Below are positions 1 through 6,864 of a stretch of 10,416 nucleotides of DNA, one piece after another. Within the stretch, counting starts at the first letter, position 1. The number at the start of each line of letters is the position of its first letter. A program made the position numbers and the translations under genes. Location: contig CAJMQQ010000072.1 in assembly GCA_905215625.1 (NCBI GenBank), positions 1 to 10,416 of the forward strand, read 5' to 3'. Under the pieces are notes generated by a model. That model was not told the origin of the DNA and did no database searches. It saw nothing but the letters and a program-made list of their open reading frames with translations. The stretch comes from an uncultured bacterium (GTDB lineage: Bacteria; Bacillota; Clostridia; Lachnospirales; Lachnospiraceae).

Positions 1-509
1 GCGCAGTGATTGTAACGGTAACGCCGGAAGATTTTGGAGGCGCAGAAGGGGATCCGTTAGCAGGAGTTGCTTTCCAGAGAAGATTAGAAGAACAGGCGTG
101 GAAGTTAGGACAGGGAAAGATACCAGTCCAGCTGTATCACGATTTTAAAGAAAACCAGGAGTCTCAGGAGTTTTGCGGAGTAACGCCGGAGTTTTGTGGA
201 GATTATCAGTTTGCAAACTTACGCCGGCTGATGCCGGAGCCGCTTTCAGAAGCTTTGGTCGAAGGAATTGACCGGTTCGGGCAGATTATCAAAGGATTTG
301 ACCGTCCGGACGGGATTTTGGCAGGTATTGAAAGCCGTACCTCATCTCCGGTAAGGATTCCGAGAAACCAGGAGCTGGAAAGCGATGTAAAGGGACTGTA
401 TCCCTGCGGAGAGGGAGCCGGATATGCAGGAGGAATTACCTCTGCCGCCATGGACGGCATCCGTATGGCGGAAGTAGTGGCCGGCCGTTTCCGGCCATTT
501 GAAACTTGA
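1..509 (+). CDS. FAD-dependent dehydrogenase-like protein, C-terminal part (COG2509 type), 5' truncated by window edge
   Basis: The reading frame is open from the first complete codon at base 3, so the gene starts outside the window and the GTG at 6 is only an internal Val. About 168 C-terminal residues are visible and end at TGA 507-509. The best marker is near the end: LYPCGEGAGYAGGI followed by TSAAMDGIRMAE. This is the FAD-contacting Gly-rich closing segment of two-dinucleotide-binding-domain flavoproteins. The upstream part (PLAGVAFQRRLEEQAWKLG, then KIPVQL) matches the C-terminal half of the conserved clostridial FAD-dependent dehydrogenase-like family. The substrate and reaction of this family are unknown to me, and the N-terminal Rossmann GxGxxG motif is not visible. 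It lies 17 nt before proB on the same strand and is probably co-transcribed with it. The family assignment is fairly secure; any specific function would be a guess. Confidence 0.82.
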   Translation, partial: AVIVTVTPEDFGGAEGDPLAGVAFQRRLEEQAWKLGQGKIPVQLYHDFKENQESQEFCGVTPEFCGDYQFANLRRLMPEPLSEALVEGIDRFGQIIKGFDRPDGILAGIESRTSSPVRIPRNQELESDVKGLYPCGEGAGYAGGITSAAMDGIRMAEVVAGRFRPFET

Positions 510-510
510 C

Positions 511-516
511 AAGGAG
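511..516 (+). promoter_or_regulatory. Ribosome binding site that fixes the proB start
   Basis: AAGGAG lies 10 nt before ATG 527. The frame is also open back to a TTG at 506, but that codon sits upstream of this site and overlaps the end of the previous gene, so ATG 527 is the start. Confidence 0.75.
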
Positions 517-526
517 CAAAAGTGAC

Positions 527-1390
527 ATGAATACAGACATTCGTTTGACATTAAAAGATAAAAAAAGAATTATCATTAAAATCGGGTCTTCTTCCTTGAC
601 CCATCCGGAGACAGGAGATTTAAACCTGATGAAGATCGAAAAACTGGTGCGGATTATCAGTGATTTAAAAGCACAGGGAAAAGATGTAATCCTGGTATCG
701 TCCGGAGCCATTGCTGCAGGCCGTCAAGCCCTGGGACACAGAGGCAAACCGGATACCCTGGCAGAAAAGCAGGCTTATGCGGCAGTTGGACAGGCCAGGC
801 TGATGATGGTGTACCAGAAGCTGTTTTCTGAGTACAACCAGACGGCGGCCCAGGTTCTCCTTACCAAAAATACCATGGTCAATGACGCGTCCCGCTTTAA
901 TGCCCAGAATACCTTTGAAGAGCTGTTAAAGCTTCATGCCATTCCTATTGTAAATGAAAATGACACCGTTTCTACGTCAGAGATTCCTCTGGTAGATAAT
1001 TTTGGAGATAACGACCGCCTTTCTGCTATTGTAGCCGCGTTAATCGGAGCAGACCTTCTGATCCTGCTTTCCGATATTGACGGCCTTTACTCAGACGATC
1101 CGAGAACCAATTCAGATGCCAGGCTGATTCCGCTGGTTCCGGAGATTACGGACGAGCTTTTAGCAATGGGAAAGCCTACTTCCGGAAGCGATGTAGGAAC
1201 CGGAGGAATGGCGGCTAAGCTGGCGGCGGCCCGGATTGCTACAGACAGCGGCTGCGATATGGTAATTGCCAATGGAGAAGAGGTATCTGCAGTATTAGAG
1301 ATTACAGAGGGAAAAGAAACCGGCACCCTGTTTCTGGCCCACAGAAATAAAGACTTTGATTTGATGAGCTACATTCATTATGAGTACTGA
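527..1390 (+). CDS. proB: Glutamate 5-kinase (gamma-glutamyl kinase), short form without PUA domain
   Basis: ProB phosphorylates L-glutamate with ATP to gamma-glutamyl phosphate, the first and usually feedback-controlled step of proline synthesis, in the cytosol. The 287-residue product is an amino-acid-kinase fold. Visible motifs are IIIKIGSSS (phosphate-binding start, 15-23), VILVSSGAIAAG (54-65), IVNENDTVS (141-149), NFGDNDRLSA (158-167, substrate loop), LLSDIDGLYSDDPR (180-193) and SDVGTGGMAAKL (221-232, nucleotide site). The protein ends about 20 residues after the kinase fold, whereas the E. coli-type enzyme has about 367 residues with a C-terminal PUA domain. This is therefore a PUA-less form, as in a number of Firmicutes. 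There is no sign of truncation: the stop is followed by an AT-rich 53 nt spacer and another gene. proA is three genes downstream on the same strand, which confirms the pathway. Confidence 0.96.
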   Translation: MNTDIRLTLKDKKRIIIKIGSSSLTHPETGDLNLMKIEKLVRIISDLKAQGKDVILVSSGAIAAGRQALGHRGKPDTLAEKQAYAAVGQARLMMVYQKLFSEYNQTAAQVLLTKNTMVNDASRFNAQNTFEELLKLHAIPIVNENDTVSTSEIPLVDNFGDNDRLSAIVAALIGADLLILLSDIDGLYSDDPRTNSDARLIPLVPEITDELLAMGKPTSGSDVGTGGMAAKLAAARIATDSGCDMVIANGEEVSAVLEITEGKETGTLFLAHRNKDFDLMSYIHYEY

Positions 1391-1443
1391 TTTACATAAA
1401 AATATTATGAAAACTAAAAACAATACCAGTCTGGAGGATGATT

Positions 1444-1659
1444 ATGAATCAGGAAAAAATTGACCGTATTAACACGCTTTATCACAAATCCCAGGCAGTC
1501 GGCCTGACAGAAGAAGAAAAGGAAGAGCAGGCAGCTTTGAGAAAAGAATACATTGAGGCAATTCGGAGAAATATGCGGGGAACCTTAAATAACATTTCCA
1601 TTAAAGAAGCCGACGGAACCATTACGGATCTGGGGAAAAAGTATGGAAATAAAAAGTGA
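1444..1659 (+). CDS. DUF896 / YnzC-family small protein
   Basis: This 71-residue, highly charged protein starts NQEKIDRINTLYHKSQAVGL and contains GLTEEEKEEQAALRKEYI and then RGTLNNISI, the helical-hairpin signature of DUF896 (Bacillus subtilis YnzC, about 77 residues). The family forms a short two-helix structure. In B. subtilis a paralogue is encoded in the SOS operon with yneA, but a molecular function is not established. ATG 1444 is preferred over the in-frame ATG 1438 because GGAGG (1433-1437) directly abuts 1438, while it lies 6 nt before 1444. Its last 17 bp overlap the start of the folate gene in another frame, so the two are probably translationally coupled. There are no membrane segments and no cysteines. 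Family assignment is confident; role here is unknown. Confidence 0.88.
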   Translation: MNQEKIDRINTLYHKSQAVGLTEEEKEEQAALRKEYIEAIRRNMRGTLNNISIKEADGTITDLGKKYGNKK

Positions 1660-2248
1660 AACAAAAAATGAGATACGCAAGGAAATAAAAATACTTCGGA
1701 ATCAGGTGTCCCCGGAAGAAAAAGTACAGTGGGACAGGCAGATAGCAGAGAGGCTTTTTCGTCTTCCGGAGATGGAAGCGCCTTCTGGCGTATTCTGCTA
1801 CATTGATACCAGGAATGAAGCTGGTACCAGGCTGATTTTAACAGAGTTGTGGAAGGAAAACCGCCTTGTGTCCGTTCCCAGGGTCAATGGAACCGAAATG
1901 GACTTCTTTTCGATTCAAAGCCTGGAAGAAACCGCTGCTGGCTCCATGGGGATTTTGGAACCAAAGAAGGGACGGCTGGCTTTTCCACAAGACGGAGCGG
2001 TTATTCTGATTCCAGGACTGGCTTTTGGCATAGATGGAAGCCGATTGGGGTATGGCGGAGGCTATTATGACCGGTTTCTTGGCAGACTAGGGGGAAAACA
2101 GGAAAAAAGGTGTCTGAAAATTGGAATCGCCTATGATTTCCAGATTTTTGAAACCCTTCCAAAAGAACCCCACGACTGTCTTCTGGATCGGATTCTTACA
2201 CCGACACAAACAATTGTTTGCAGGAGAAATGAATATGACATTAATTGA
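1643..2248 (+). CDS. ygfA: 5-formyltetrahydrofolate cyclo-ligase (5,10-methenyltetrahydrofolate synthetase)
   Basis: This enzyme converts 5-formyltetrahydrofolate and ATP to 5,10-methenyltetrahydrofolate, salvaging a stable folate that inhibits other folate enzymes. It is cytosolic. The 201-residue product has the family's usual length and pattern: a basic N-terminal helix (KNEIRKEIKILRN, 8-20), MGILEP (102-107), and the strongly conserved PGLAFGIDGSRLGYGGGYYD block (124-143; Gly-rich ATP/folate-binding loop). LPKEPHD follows (172-178). Bacterial orthologues include E. coli YgfA (Fau) and B. subtilis YqgN. The start at ATG 1643 has only a weak upstream GGGG (1632-1635) and overlaps the DUF896 gene by 17 bp, so coupling to that gene's translation is likely. 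Its 3' end overlaps proA by 14 bp. No gene for one-carbon metabolism other than this one is visible nearby. Confidence 0.95.
   Translation: MEIKSETKNEIRKEIKILRNQVSPEEKVQWDRQIAERLFRLPEMEAPSGVFCYIDTRNEAGTRLILTELWKENRLVSVPRVNGTEMDFFSIQSLEETAAGSMGILEPKKGRLAFPQDGAVILIPGLAFGIDGSRLGYGGGYYDRFLGRLGGKQEKRCLKIGIAYDFQIFETLPKEPHDCLLDRILTPTQTIVCRRNEYDIN
2222..2226 (+). promoter_or_regulatory. Ribosome binding site of proA, inside the 3' end of the folate gene
   Basis: AGGAG lies 8 nt before ATG 2235. An in-frame ATG at 2229 is only 2 nt away and too close. The frame is open much further upstream (to 2121), but that stretch is the folate gene read in another frame. Confidence 0.72.
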
Positions 2249-3479
2249 AATGGGAAAACGCGCAAAAAAGGCGGCGTCAGTATTAAATACCCTGGGAAGC
2301 ACAGAGAAGAATGAAGGACTTCTGGCTGCTTCCAGGGCGCTTTTAGACCGGATGGAGGAAATTGAAGCGGCAAATGCAAAAGATATGGAGCTGGCAAAAA
2401 GCCGGAATATGAGCCAGGGACTGTTGGATCGTCTGGCCTTAAATCCAGCCAGGATTCAGGCTATGGCAGACGGCTTAAAAGAAGTGGCTGCCCTGGAAGA
2501 CCCGGTAGGCGAGGTGCTGTCTATGAAGACCAGGCCTAACGGTCTGGTAATCGGGAAAAAGAGAGTTCCCATTGGCGTTGTGGGAATGATTTATGAAGCC
2601 AGACCCAATGTGACTGCGGATGCCTTCGGCTTGTGTTTTAAATCCGGAAACGCTGTTATCTTAAAAGGAGGAAGCGACGCCCTATACTCCAATCAGGCCA
2701 TTGCAGAGGCGTTAAGAGAAGGACTTGCTTCCTGCGGCCTTCCGGAAGATGCCGTCCAGCTGATTTCTGATACCAGCAGGGAGATTACAAAAGAAATGAT
2801 GCGGCTGAATGATTATATTGACGTTTTGATTCCCAGAGGAGGAGCAGGGTTGATTCAGTCGGTTGTAGAAAACAGTACGGTTCCTGTCATTGAAACCGGA
2901 ACCGGCAACTGCCACATCTACGTAGATGAGTCTGCGGATTTTGATATGGCGCTGGACATTATTGAAAATGCAAAAACCCAGCGTATCGGGGTATGCAATG
3001 CCTGTGAGTCTTTAGTGGTTCATCAGGGGATTGCACCACAGTTTCTTCCGCTTTTAAAGAAGCGGCTGGATCCGTTCCAGGTAGAAATCAGAGGGGATAA
3101 GCGGGCCTGCAGTTTGGCAGAGGGTCTGACTCCGGCAGCAGAAGAAGATTGGGGAAGAGAGTACCTAGATTATATTGTATCGTTAAAAATTGTGGATTCC
3201 ATAGAAGAAGCGATTTTACATATTAATCAGTACAATACTGGTCATTCCGAGAGCATTGTAACTTCCAATTATGCCAATGCCCAGAAGTTTTTAAATGAAA
3301 TTGACGCGGCGGCAGTCTATGTGAATGCATCCACCCGTTTCACAGACGGGTCAGAGTTCGGATTTGGAGCAGAAATCGGCATCAGCACCCAGAAGCTTCA
3401 TGCCAGAGGGCCTATGGGACTGACCGAATTGACGACAACCAAATATATTATTTACGGAAATGGACAGGTAAGAAGATAA
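2235..3479 (+). CDS. proA: Glutamate-5-semialdehyde dehydrogenase (gamma-glutamyl phosphate reductase)
   Basis: ProA reduces gamma-glutamyl phosphate with NADPH to glutamate-5-semialdehyde, which cyclises to pyrroline-5-carboxylate for proline synthesis. It is cytosolic and acts directly after ProB. The 414-residue product has the full family length and an aldehyde-dehydrogenase-superfamily fold. Landmarks are GVVGMIYEARPNVTADA (114-130), AVILKGGSDAL (140-150, NADP site), VIETGTGNCHIYVD (218-231), RIGVCNACESL with the predicted catalytic Cys254 (250-260), FGFGAEIGIST (375-385) and HARGPMGL (389-396). The start at ATG 2235 makes a 14 bp overlap with the preceding folate gene. proC is not in the window, so the last step must be encoded elsewhere. 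No T-box or other leader is visible in front of it, so any control must come from the operon promoter upstream of the window. Confidence 0.97.
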   Translation: MTLIEMGKRAKKAASVLNTLGSTEKNEGLLAASRALLDRMEEIEAANAKDMELAKSRNMSQGLLDRLALNPARIQAMADGLKEVAALEDPVGEVLSMKTRPNGLVIGKKRVPIGVVGMIYEARPNVTADAFGLCFKSGNAVILKGGSDALYSNQAIAEALREGLASCGLPEDAVQLISDTSREITKEMMRLNDYIDVLIPRGGAGLIQSVVENSTVPVIETGTGNCHIYVDESADFDMALDIIENAKTQRIGVCNACESLVVHQGIAPQFLPLLKKRLDPFQVEIRGDKRACSLAEGLTPAAEEDWGREYLDYIVSLKIVDSIEEAILHINQYNTGHSESIVTSNYANAQKFLNEIDAAAVYVNASTRFTDGSEFGFGAEIGISTQKLHARGPMGLTELTTTKYIIYGNGQVRR

Positions 3480-3480
3480 A

Positions 3481-3486
3481 AGGAGG
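3481..3486 (+). promoter_or_regulatory. Ribosome binding site that fixes the start of the Gly/Arg-rich membrane protein
   Basis: A perfect AGGAGG lies 9 nt before ATG 3496. The alternative in-frame TTG at 3490 is only 3 nt from it and is rejected. It overlaps the proA stop region by position only: proA ends at 3479. Confidence 0.75.
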
Positions 3487-3495
3487 AATTTGCTT

Positions 3496-4572
3496 ATGGG
3501 AAGAGGAGGCGGCCGATCAGGAGGACGTTCCGGCGGATCCGGAGGCGGAATGAGCAGAGGAGGGAGTCGCGGCTTTTCCAGTCACCGTTCATCGGGAACA
3601 CATCGCGGGGGTTCGTCCTTTGGAGGAAGTTCTTACCGGCCTTCCAGACCATCAAGGCCACCAAGAAGACCGGCAGGGTCTAGAGGGCCGGTTTTTATCC
3701 CGATGACAACGGTATATCGGGATTCGGGGAGAGGCGCTTCCAGTCCTCAGATGGATTCTCAGAAGAGCCGGACAGGTTCTGGACAAAATTCCGGCGGAAT
3801 GCCGGGATGGTTTAAATGGCTGTCAGGATTTGCTTGTATTGTTATTTTGATGCTTCTGATTTTTGCAGGTTTTACAATGGCAGGGGCAAAGGACAGCAAG
3901 GTCAGGGAAAAATTAGGATCTGATGCCTGCATTATTTCAAATCAGCTGATTCAGGATGAACTGGGATGGATTCAGGACAAACGTCTGGTTGAACAGGCAA
4001 TGGATTATTTTTACGAAAAAACCGGTGTACAGCCATATCTTTTGATTACCGATAATCTGAATGGAATGGGCGGAGAGATCACTGATTCTGAGGCAGAGGC
4101 AGCCATGGAAGCCATGTATGCGTCGCTGTATGATGATGAGGGCCACATGATTTTTACCTTTATGGAATATAACAGTTCCCAGTATATTACCTGGATTTAT
4201 ACGGGAGTTTCTGCTGACAGTGTAATAGATGAGGATGCCAGAGAAATTTTCTTAAATAATGCGGATCGGTATTATACAGATTCGTCTTTATCTGACGAGG
4301 AATTTTTTGCAAAAGTATTTCGGAATTCCGCAGACACGATTATGAGAGATGCTGGAAAACAGACATCCGTTGCACGAATCTGTGTAATCGTAAGTGCTTT
4401 ACTGGCAATAGGTCTGGCCGGAGGTTTTATCGCTTTTAAAGTAGCAGAAGAACGACGAAAGGAAACAGAAGAACTGAAAGAAATCTTGGAAACGCCGATT
4501 GGCAGCACAACCTCTCCGGAAGAGGAACAACTGCTGAGAAAATATGGGACACCATCAAAGGAGGATAATTAA
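3496..4572 (+). CDS. Two-pass membrane protein with Gly/Arg/Ser-rich N-terminal tail, PspA partner candidate
   Basis: I do not recognise a named family. The 358-residue product has four parts. Residues 1-65 are low complexity, rich in Gly, Ser, Arg and then Pro (RGGGRSGG, SRGGSRGF, RPSRPSRPPRRP), followed by a polar linker to about 104. A first membrane helix spans about 107-130 (WLSGFACIVILMLLIFAGF). A globular domain of about 160 residues (131-291) follows, then a second helix at about 292-315 and a charged, Glu/Lys-rich tail (316-358). Arginines before helix 1 and KVAEERRKE after helix 2 predict both ends inside and the middle domain outside. The stretch KTGVQPYLLITDNL (175-188) resembles the first core strand of TPM (TLP18.3/Psb32/MOLO-1) domains, which occur near PspA genes elsewhere; this match is tentative. 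The stop codon directly abuts the pspA ATG, a strong sign of joint expression and function at the membrane. Confidence 0.85.
   Translation: MGRGGGRSGGRSGGSGGGMSRGGSRGFSSHRSSGTHRGGSSFGGSSYRPSRPSRPPRRPAGSRGPVFIPMTTVYRDSGRGASSPQMDSQKSRTGSGQNSGGMPGWFKWLSGFACIVILMLLIFAGFTMAGAKDSKVREKLGSDACIISNQLIQDELGWIQDKRLVEQAMDYFYEKTGVQPYLLITDNLNGMGGEITDSEAEAAMEAMYASLYDDEGHMIFTFMEYNSSQYITWIYTGVSADSVIDEDAREIFLNNADRYYTDSSLSDEEFFAKVFRNSADTIMRDAGKQTSVARICVIVSALLAIGLAGGFIAFKVAEERRKETEELKEILETPIGSTTSPEEEQLLRKYGTPSKEDN
4557..4564 (+). promoter_or_regulatory. Strong ribosome binding site of the pspA-like gene
   Basis: AAAGGAGG lies 8 nt before ATG 4573, inside the last codons of the upstream membrane-protein gene. It is one of the best sites in the window and suggests efficient translation of the PspA-like protein. 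Confidence 0.7.
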
Positions 4573-5253
4573 ATGGCAGGAATTTTCGAACGTATTGCAA
4601 CCATCACAAAGGCAAATGTAAATGAACTTCTGGATCGGTTTGAAGATCCGGAAAAGCTGGTTGACCAGACGATTGCAGATGCAAAGGTGGAACTGGCAAA
4701 AACAAAAAAGGACTCTCTTAGCGTATTGGCCAATGAAAAACTGGTAAAGGGACAGATGGACGAAGCGGCTGCAAAGGCAGACGAGTGGCATAAGATTGCT
4801 GCAAAGGCGCTGACAGCCGGAAATGAAGAAGATGCCAGAAAAGCCCTTCAGACCGAGGAACGGTACCGCTCCGAAGCCGAAGCTGGAAAAACTACTTATT
4901 TGGCGGCAAAAACTTCTGCTGACAAGATTCGTGAAAAATTAAGAGAAATGGAAGATGAGATTCGCGACATGGAGCAGAAGGCTGCTCAGATTAAGGCAAA
5001 GGCTGTAACAGCAAAAGCAATCCAGGCAACCGAAAAAATTTCTTCCAGAGGAATTGACCGCGGTGCATTTGATGCATTTGACAGAATGGAAGAAAAAGCA
5101 AACAAGAAGCTGGCAGAGGCAGAAGCCCTGGAGGATTTGAATCAGGATGCATCCGGTGAAGAGGAAGAAGATTTAAGAAAGAAATATGCAGGCAGCGGAC
5201 AAGCTGACACGGATGATGCGCTGGCAAAGCTGAAAGCAGAACTGGGGCTGTAA
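4573..5253 (+). CDS. pspA: PspA/IM30 family membrane-remodelling protein
   Basis: PspA/IM30/Vipp1 proteins are ESCRT-III-like, bind the inner face of the cytoplasmic membrane and polymerise to limit leakage under envelope stress. The 226-residue product is almost wholly helical. It has an N-terminal amphipathic helix (AGIFERIATITKANVNELL, 2-20), the conserved FEDPEKLVDQTI turn (23-34), and a long Ala/Lys/Glu-rich coiled coil from about 34 to 150 (for example KIREKLREMEDEIRDMEQ). A variable acidic stretch (EEEED) follows, then a C-terminal short helix DDALAKLKAELGL. There is no signal peptide or membrane span, as expected for a peripheral protein. Length is close to E. coli PspA (222). No pspF, pspBC or liaFSR gene is visible, so the E. 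coli and Lia control circuits are not evident here. Its partner is probably the membrane protein that abuts it upstream. Confidence 0.94.
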   Translation: MAGIFERIATITKANVNELLDRFEDPEKLVDQTIADAKVELAKTKKDSLSVLANEKLVKGQMDEAAAKADEWHKIAAKALTAGNEEDARKALQTEERYRSEAEAGKTTYLAAKTSADKIREKLREMEDEIRDMEQKAAQIKAKAVTAKAIQATEKISSRGIDRGAFDAFDRMEEKANKKLAEAEALEDLNQDASGEEEEDLRKKYAGSGQADTDDALAKLKAELGL

Positions 5254-5283
5254 GCATCAAGGGTATTGAATAACAGATATTGG

Positions 5284-5313
5284 AAAAGGTGGCCGAGGAA
5301 TCGACCACCTTTT
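5284..5313. terminator. Bidirectional hairpin terminator between convergent genes
   Basis: The arms AAAAGGTGG (5284-5292) and CCACCTTTT (5305-5313) pair perfectly. Inside them lies one C-A mismatch, then CGA/TCG around a GGAA (GNRA-type) loop. The + transcript ends in UUUU and the - transcript likewise ends in UUUU, because the A-run of the left arm becomes the U-run. It lies 30 nt after the pspA stop and 3 nt after the hydrolase stop, so it can serve both. The U-tracts are short (four), so efficiency is not certain. Confidence 0.85.
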
Positions 5314-5316
5314 CAT

Positions 5317-6720
5317 TTACAATTTCCACCCATCTGGCAGATATGCTTTTGTCTGTTCCAGCATATCGTGAACCAGTTCCCGAACTTCTTTTTCGGAAGG
5401 CTGTTTGCCCATTACAACGGGGTCATTTAGAAATGCTTCTGCAACCAGTTCCTCATCAAAGGTAAAAGCGGCTTTTAAGATCCTCTGGTGATTTTCAATA
5501 TGAGGAAGGAGCAGGGCTTTTATTTCTTCACAGACAGGGCCGGAAGCTACGGGATGAATGCTGTTTAAGTCAAAGAGCGCATTGGTTTCTACCAGAGCGT
5601 CTGCAGGCAGGTTGGGAATCTGTAAAGCGGTATTGGGAATGTTTACGTTGCTTACAAAACGTTCCAGTCCACACAGCGCTTTAATTAAAAGGATTCCTTC
5701 TTCACCAGTAGGTTCCAAGGTTATTTCTTCTTCGGCAGCAGCCAGTCTGCGGCTTCGTTCCAGACGTTTCTTTAAATCTTCTTTTCTCCAGTCAACAGAG
5801 GTCAGCCCGAATTTCCAGGAAGCGACGGTTTCCGGATCTTTCAAATATTCATTTCCTGGCATAAACTCAGCCAAATGGCGGTCTCCAGCAGCAGCAATCA
5901 GCCCGAAACGCTGAAACAGATCCATTTTTACCCGATGCGCGCATTGGAAAGAAGAATTCATCCAGTTTTCGCCTGTAAGTTCATAGCCCTCTTCAAAGTG
6001 TTTGGAAATGTAATTTCTGTATACGGGGAACAGGTCAATCCCTTTATAATTTGCTTCTGTAAACCAGGTAAAATGATTAATTCCTGTCACATTTACATGC
6101 ACATCATGCCAGTCTTCAATGGTATCTCCGGTTTCTTCCTCATAAATGCCCTTTAAAACCTTTTGTGTGCCGAAAACCTCGTGGCAGCAGCCAAAGGCCT
6201 TAATCTGAGGGAATACATGGTAAAGCGTCTTAATACATAAAGACATGGGATTGGTGTAGTTGATAACCCAGCAGTCCGGCGCATACTTTTTAATGGCCTC
6301 TGCAATTTCTGCAAACATGGGAATGGTACGCAAAGCCCGAATCATTCCGCCAGGGCCTGCGGTATCGCCTACAGACTGATAGATTCCCAGTCGTTCCGGA
6401 AGATGTACGTCAACCGCCATTTCGTCAAAGGTGCCTGGCAGAATAGAAATTACAGTAAAGTCGCAGCCTGTAAGAGCATCCTGCAAGCTGTCTGATACTT
6501 CAAATTTCCAATCCCCTTTTGCATCGCTGCGGCTCATCAGGTGATTTCCAATGACTGCATTCTGTTCTGCGGCCTGACGGTCAATATCATAGAGACGGAT
6601 CGTCCCGCTAATCTGATCGTCCAAAGCCAGATCCGTCATAAAGGTCCACGCCCAGCCTCTGGAGCCGCCTCCAATATAAGCGATCTGAATATCAGATACC
6701 TTGTTTTTGCTGTATATCAT
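5317..6720 (-). CDS. Glycoside hydrolase family 4, CHEV-type, predicted alpha-galacturonidase (LplD-like)
   Basis: GH4 enzymes are NAD+- and divalent-metal-dependent glycosidases that cleave by transient oxidation at C3 and elimination. The 467-residue product shows the dinucleotide site YIGGGSRGW (15-23) with acidic LYDID (43-47), NYTNPMS (154-160), the metal-binding Cys/His motif CCHEV (178-182), GINHFTWF (213-220, second metal His216) and AGDRHLAEF (278-286). The four-residue CHxx signature separates GH4 subgroups. CHEV is the one described for alpha-galacturonidases such as B. subtilis LplD; alpha-galactosidases have CHSV and 6-phospho-glycosidases CNVP. Substrate is therefore inferred as short alpha-galacturonides, from pectin-type chains. 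There is no signal peptide, so it acts in the cytosol on imported sugar. ATG 6720 is preceded by AGGAGG (6727-6732, complement). It is divergent from an AraC regulator, its likely controller. Confidence 0.9.
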   Translation of the reverse strand: MIYSKNKVSDIQIAYIGGGSRGWAWTFMTDLALDDQISGTIRLYDIDRQAAEQNAVIGNHLMSRSDAKGDWKFEVSDSLQDALTGCDFTVISILPGTFDEMAVDVHLPERLGIYQSVGDTAGPGGMIRALRTIPMFAEIAEAIKKYAPDCWVINYTNPMSLCIKTLYHVFPQIKAFGCCHEVFGTQKVLKGIYEEETGDTIEDWHDVHVNVTGINHFTWFTEANYKGIDLFPVYRNYISKHFEEGYELTGENWMNSSFQCAHRVKMDLFQRFGLIAAAGDRHLAEFMPGNEYLKDPETVASWKFGLTSVDWRKEDLKKRLERSRRLAAAEEEITLEPTGEEGILLIKALCGLERFVSNVNIPNTALQIPNLPADALVETNALFDLNSIHPVASGPVCEEIKALLLPHIENHQRILKAAFTFDEELVAEAFLNDPVVMGKQPSEKEVRELVHDMLEQTKAYLPDGWKL

Positions 6721-6726
6721 AATGTC

Positions 6727-6732
6727 CCTCCT
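6727..6732 (-). promoter_or_regulatory. Ribosome binding site of the GH4 hydrolase
   Basis: Read on the - strand, AGGAGG precedes the ATG at 6720-6718 by 6 nt. This supports that start over any internal one. Confidence 0.75.
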
Positions 6733-6780
6733 AAAATAAATTCAAACTGATGTAACGAATATTTCTAAGCTGTTTTCTGA

Positions 6781-6809
6781 TTTATATTTTATCGAAAAAG
6801 TGTGGTAAA
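6781..6809 (-). promoter_or_regulatory. Candidate sigma-A promoter of the GH4 hydrolase
   Basis: On the - strand, TTTACC (6809-6804) is followed after exactly 17 nt by TATAAA (6786-6781). These match the -35 and -10 consensus at 4/6 and 5/6. This would give a leader of about 55 nt before the ATG. The region is AT-rich, so chance matches are possible. Confidence 0.5.
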
Positions 6810-6840
6810 TACTAATAAAATCAGCTGTTAATTTAGTATT
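6808..6840. promoter_or_regulatory. Inverted repeat, candidate operator beside the GH4 promoter
   Basis: AATACTAA (6808-6815) and TTAGTATT (6833-6840) are perfect 8-base inverted arms 17 bp apart, with CAGCTG almost exactly at the centre. The left arm touches the candidate -35 box of the hydrolase promoter. Arm spacing of about 25 bp centre to centre (two and a half helix turns) and its place between the hydrolase and an AraC gene make a regulator site plausible. The binding protein is not shown; AraC proteins more often use direct repeats. Confidence 0.4.
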
Positions 6841-6864
6841 ATTATCGAATCGGATACAAACTTT

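Noticed and set aside
1391..1443. AT-rich gap after proB with TATTAT at 1403-1408 as a possible internal promoter
   Set aside because: No acceptable -35 box lies 16-18 nt upstream; TTTACA at 1391 is paired with no -10 at the right distance.
4991..5329. Long - strand ORF (112 codons) opposite the pspA-like gene
   Set aside because: It is the antisense shadow of a coiled-coil gene with strong family identity and has no start signal.
6751..6764. Possible catabolite-control (cre-like) site, TGTAACGAAT, in the hydrolase leader
   Set aside because: It lacks one base of the consensus spacing and the closing CA on the other half, on either strand.
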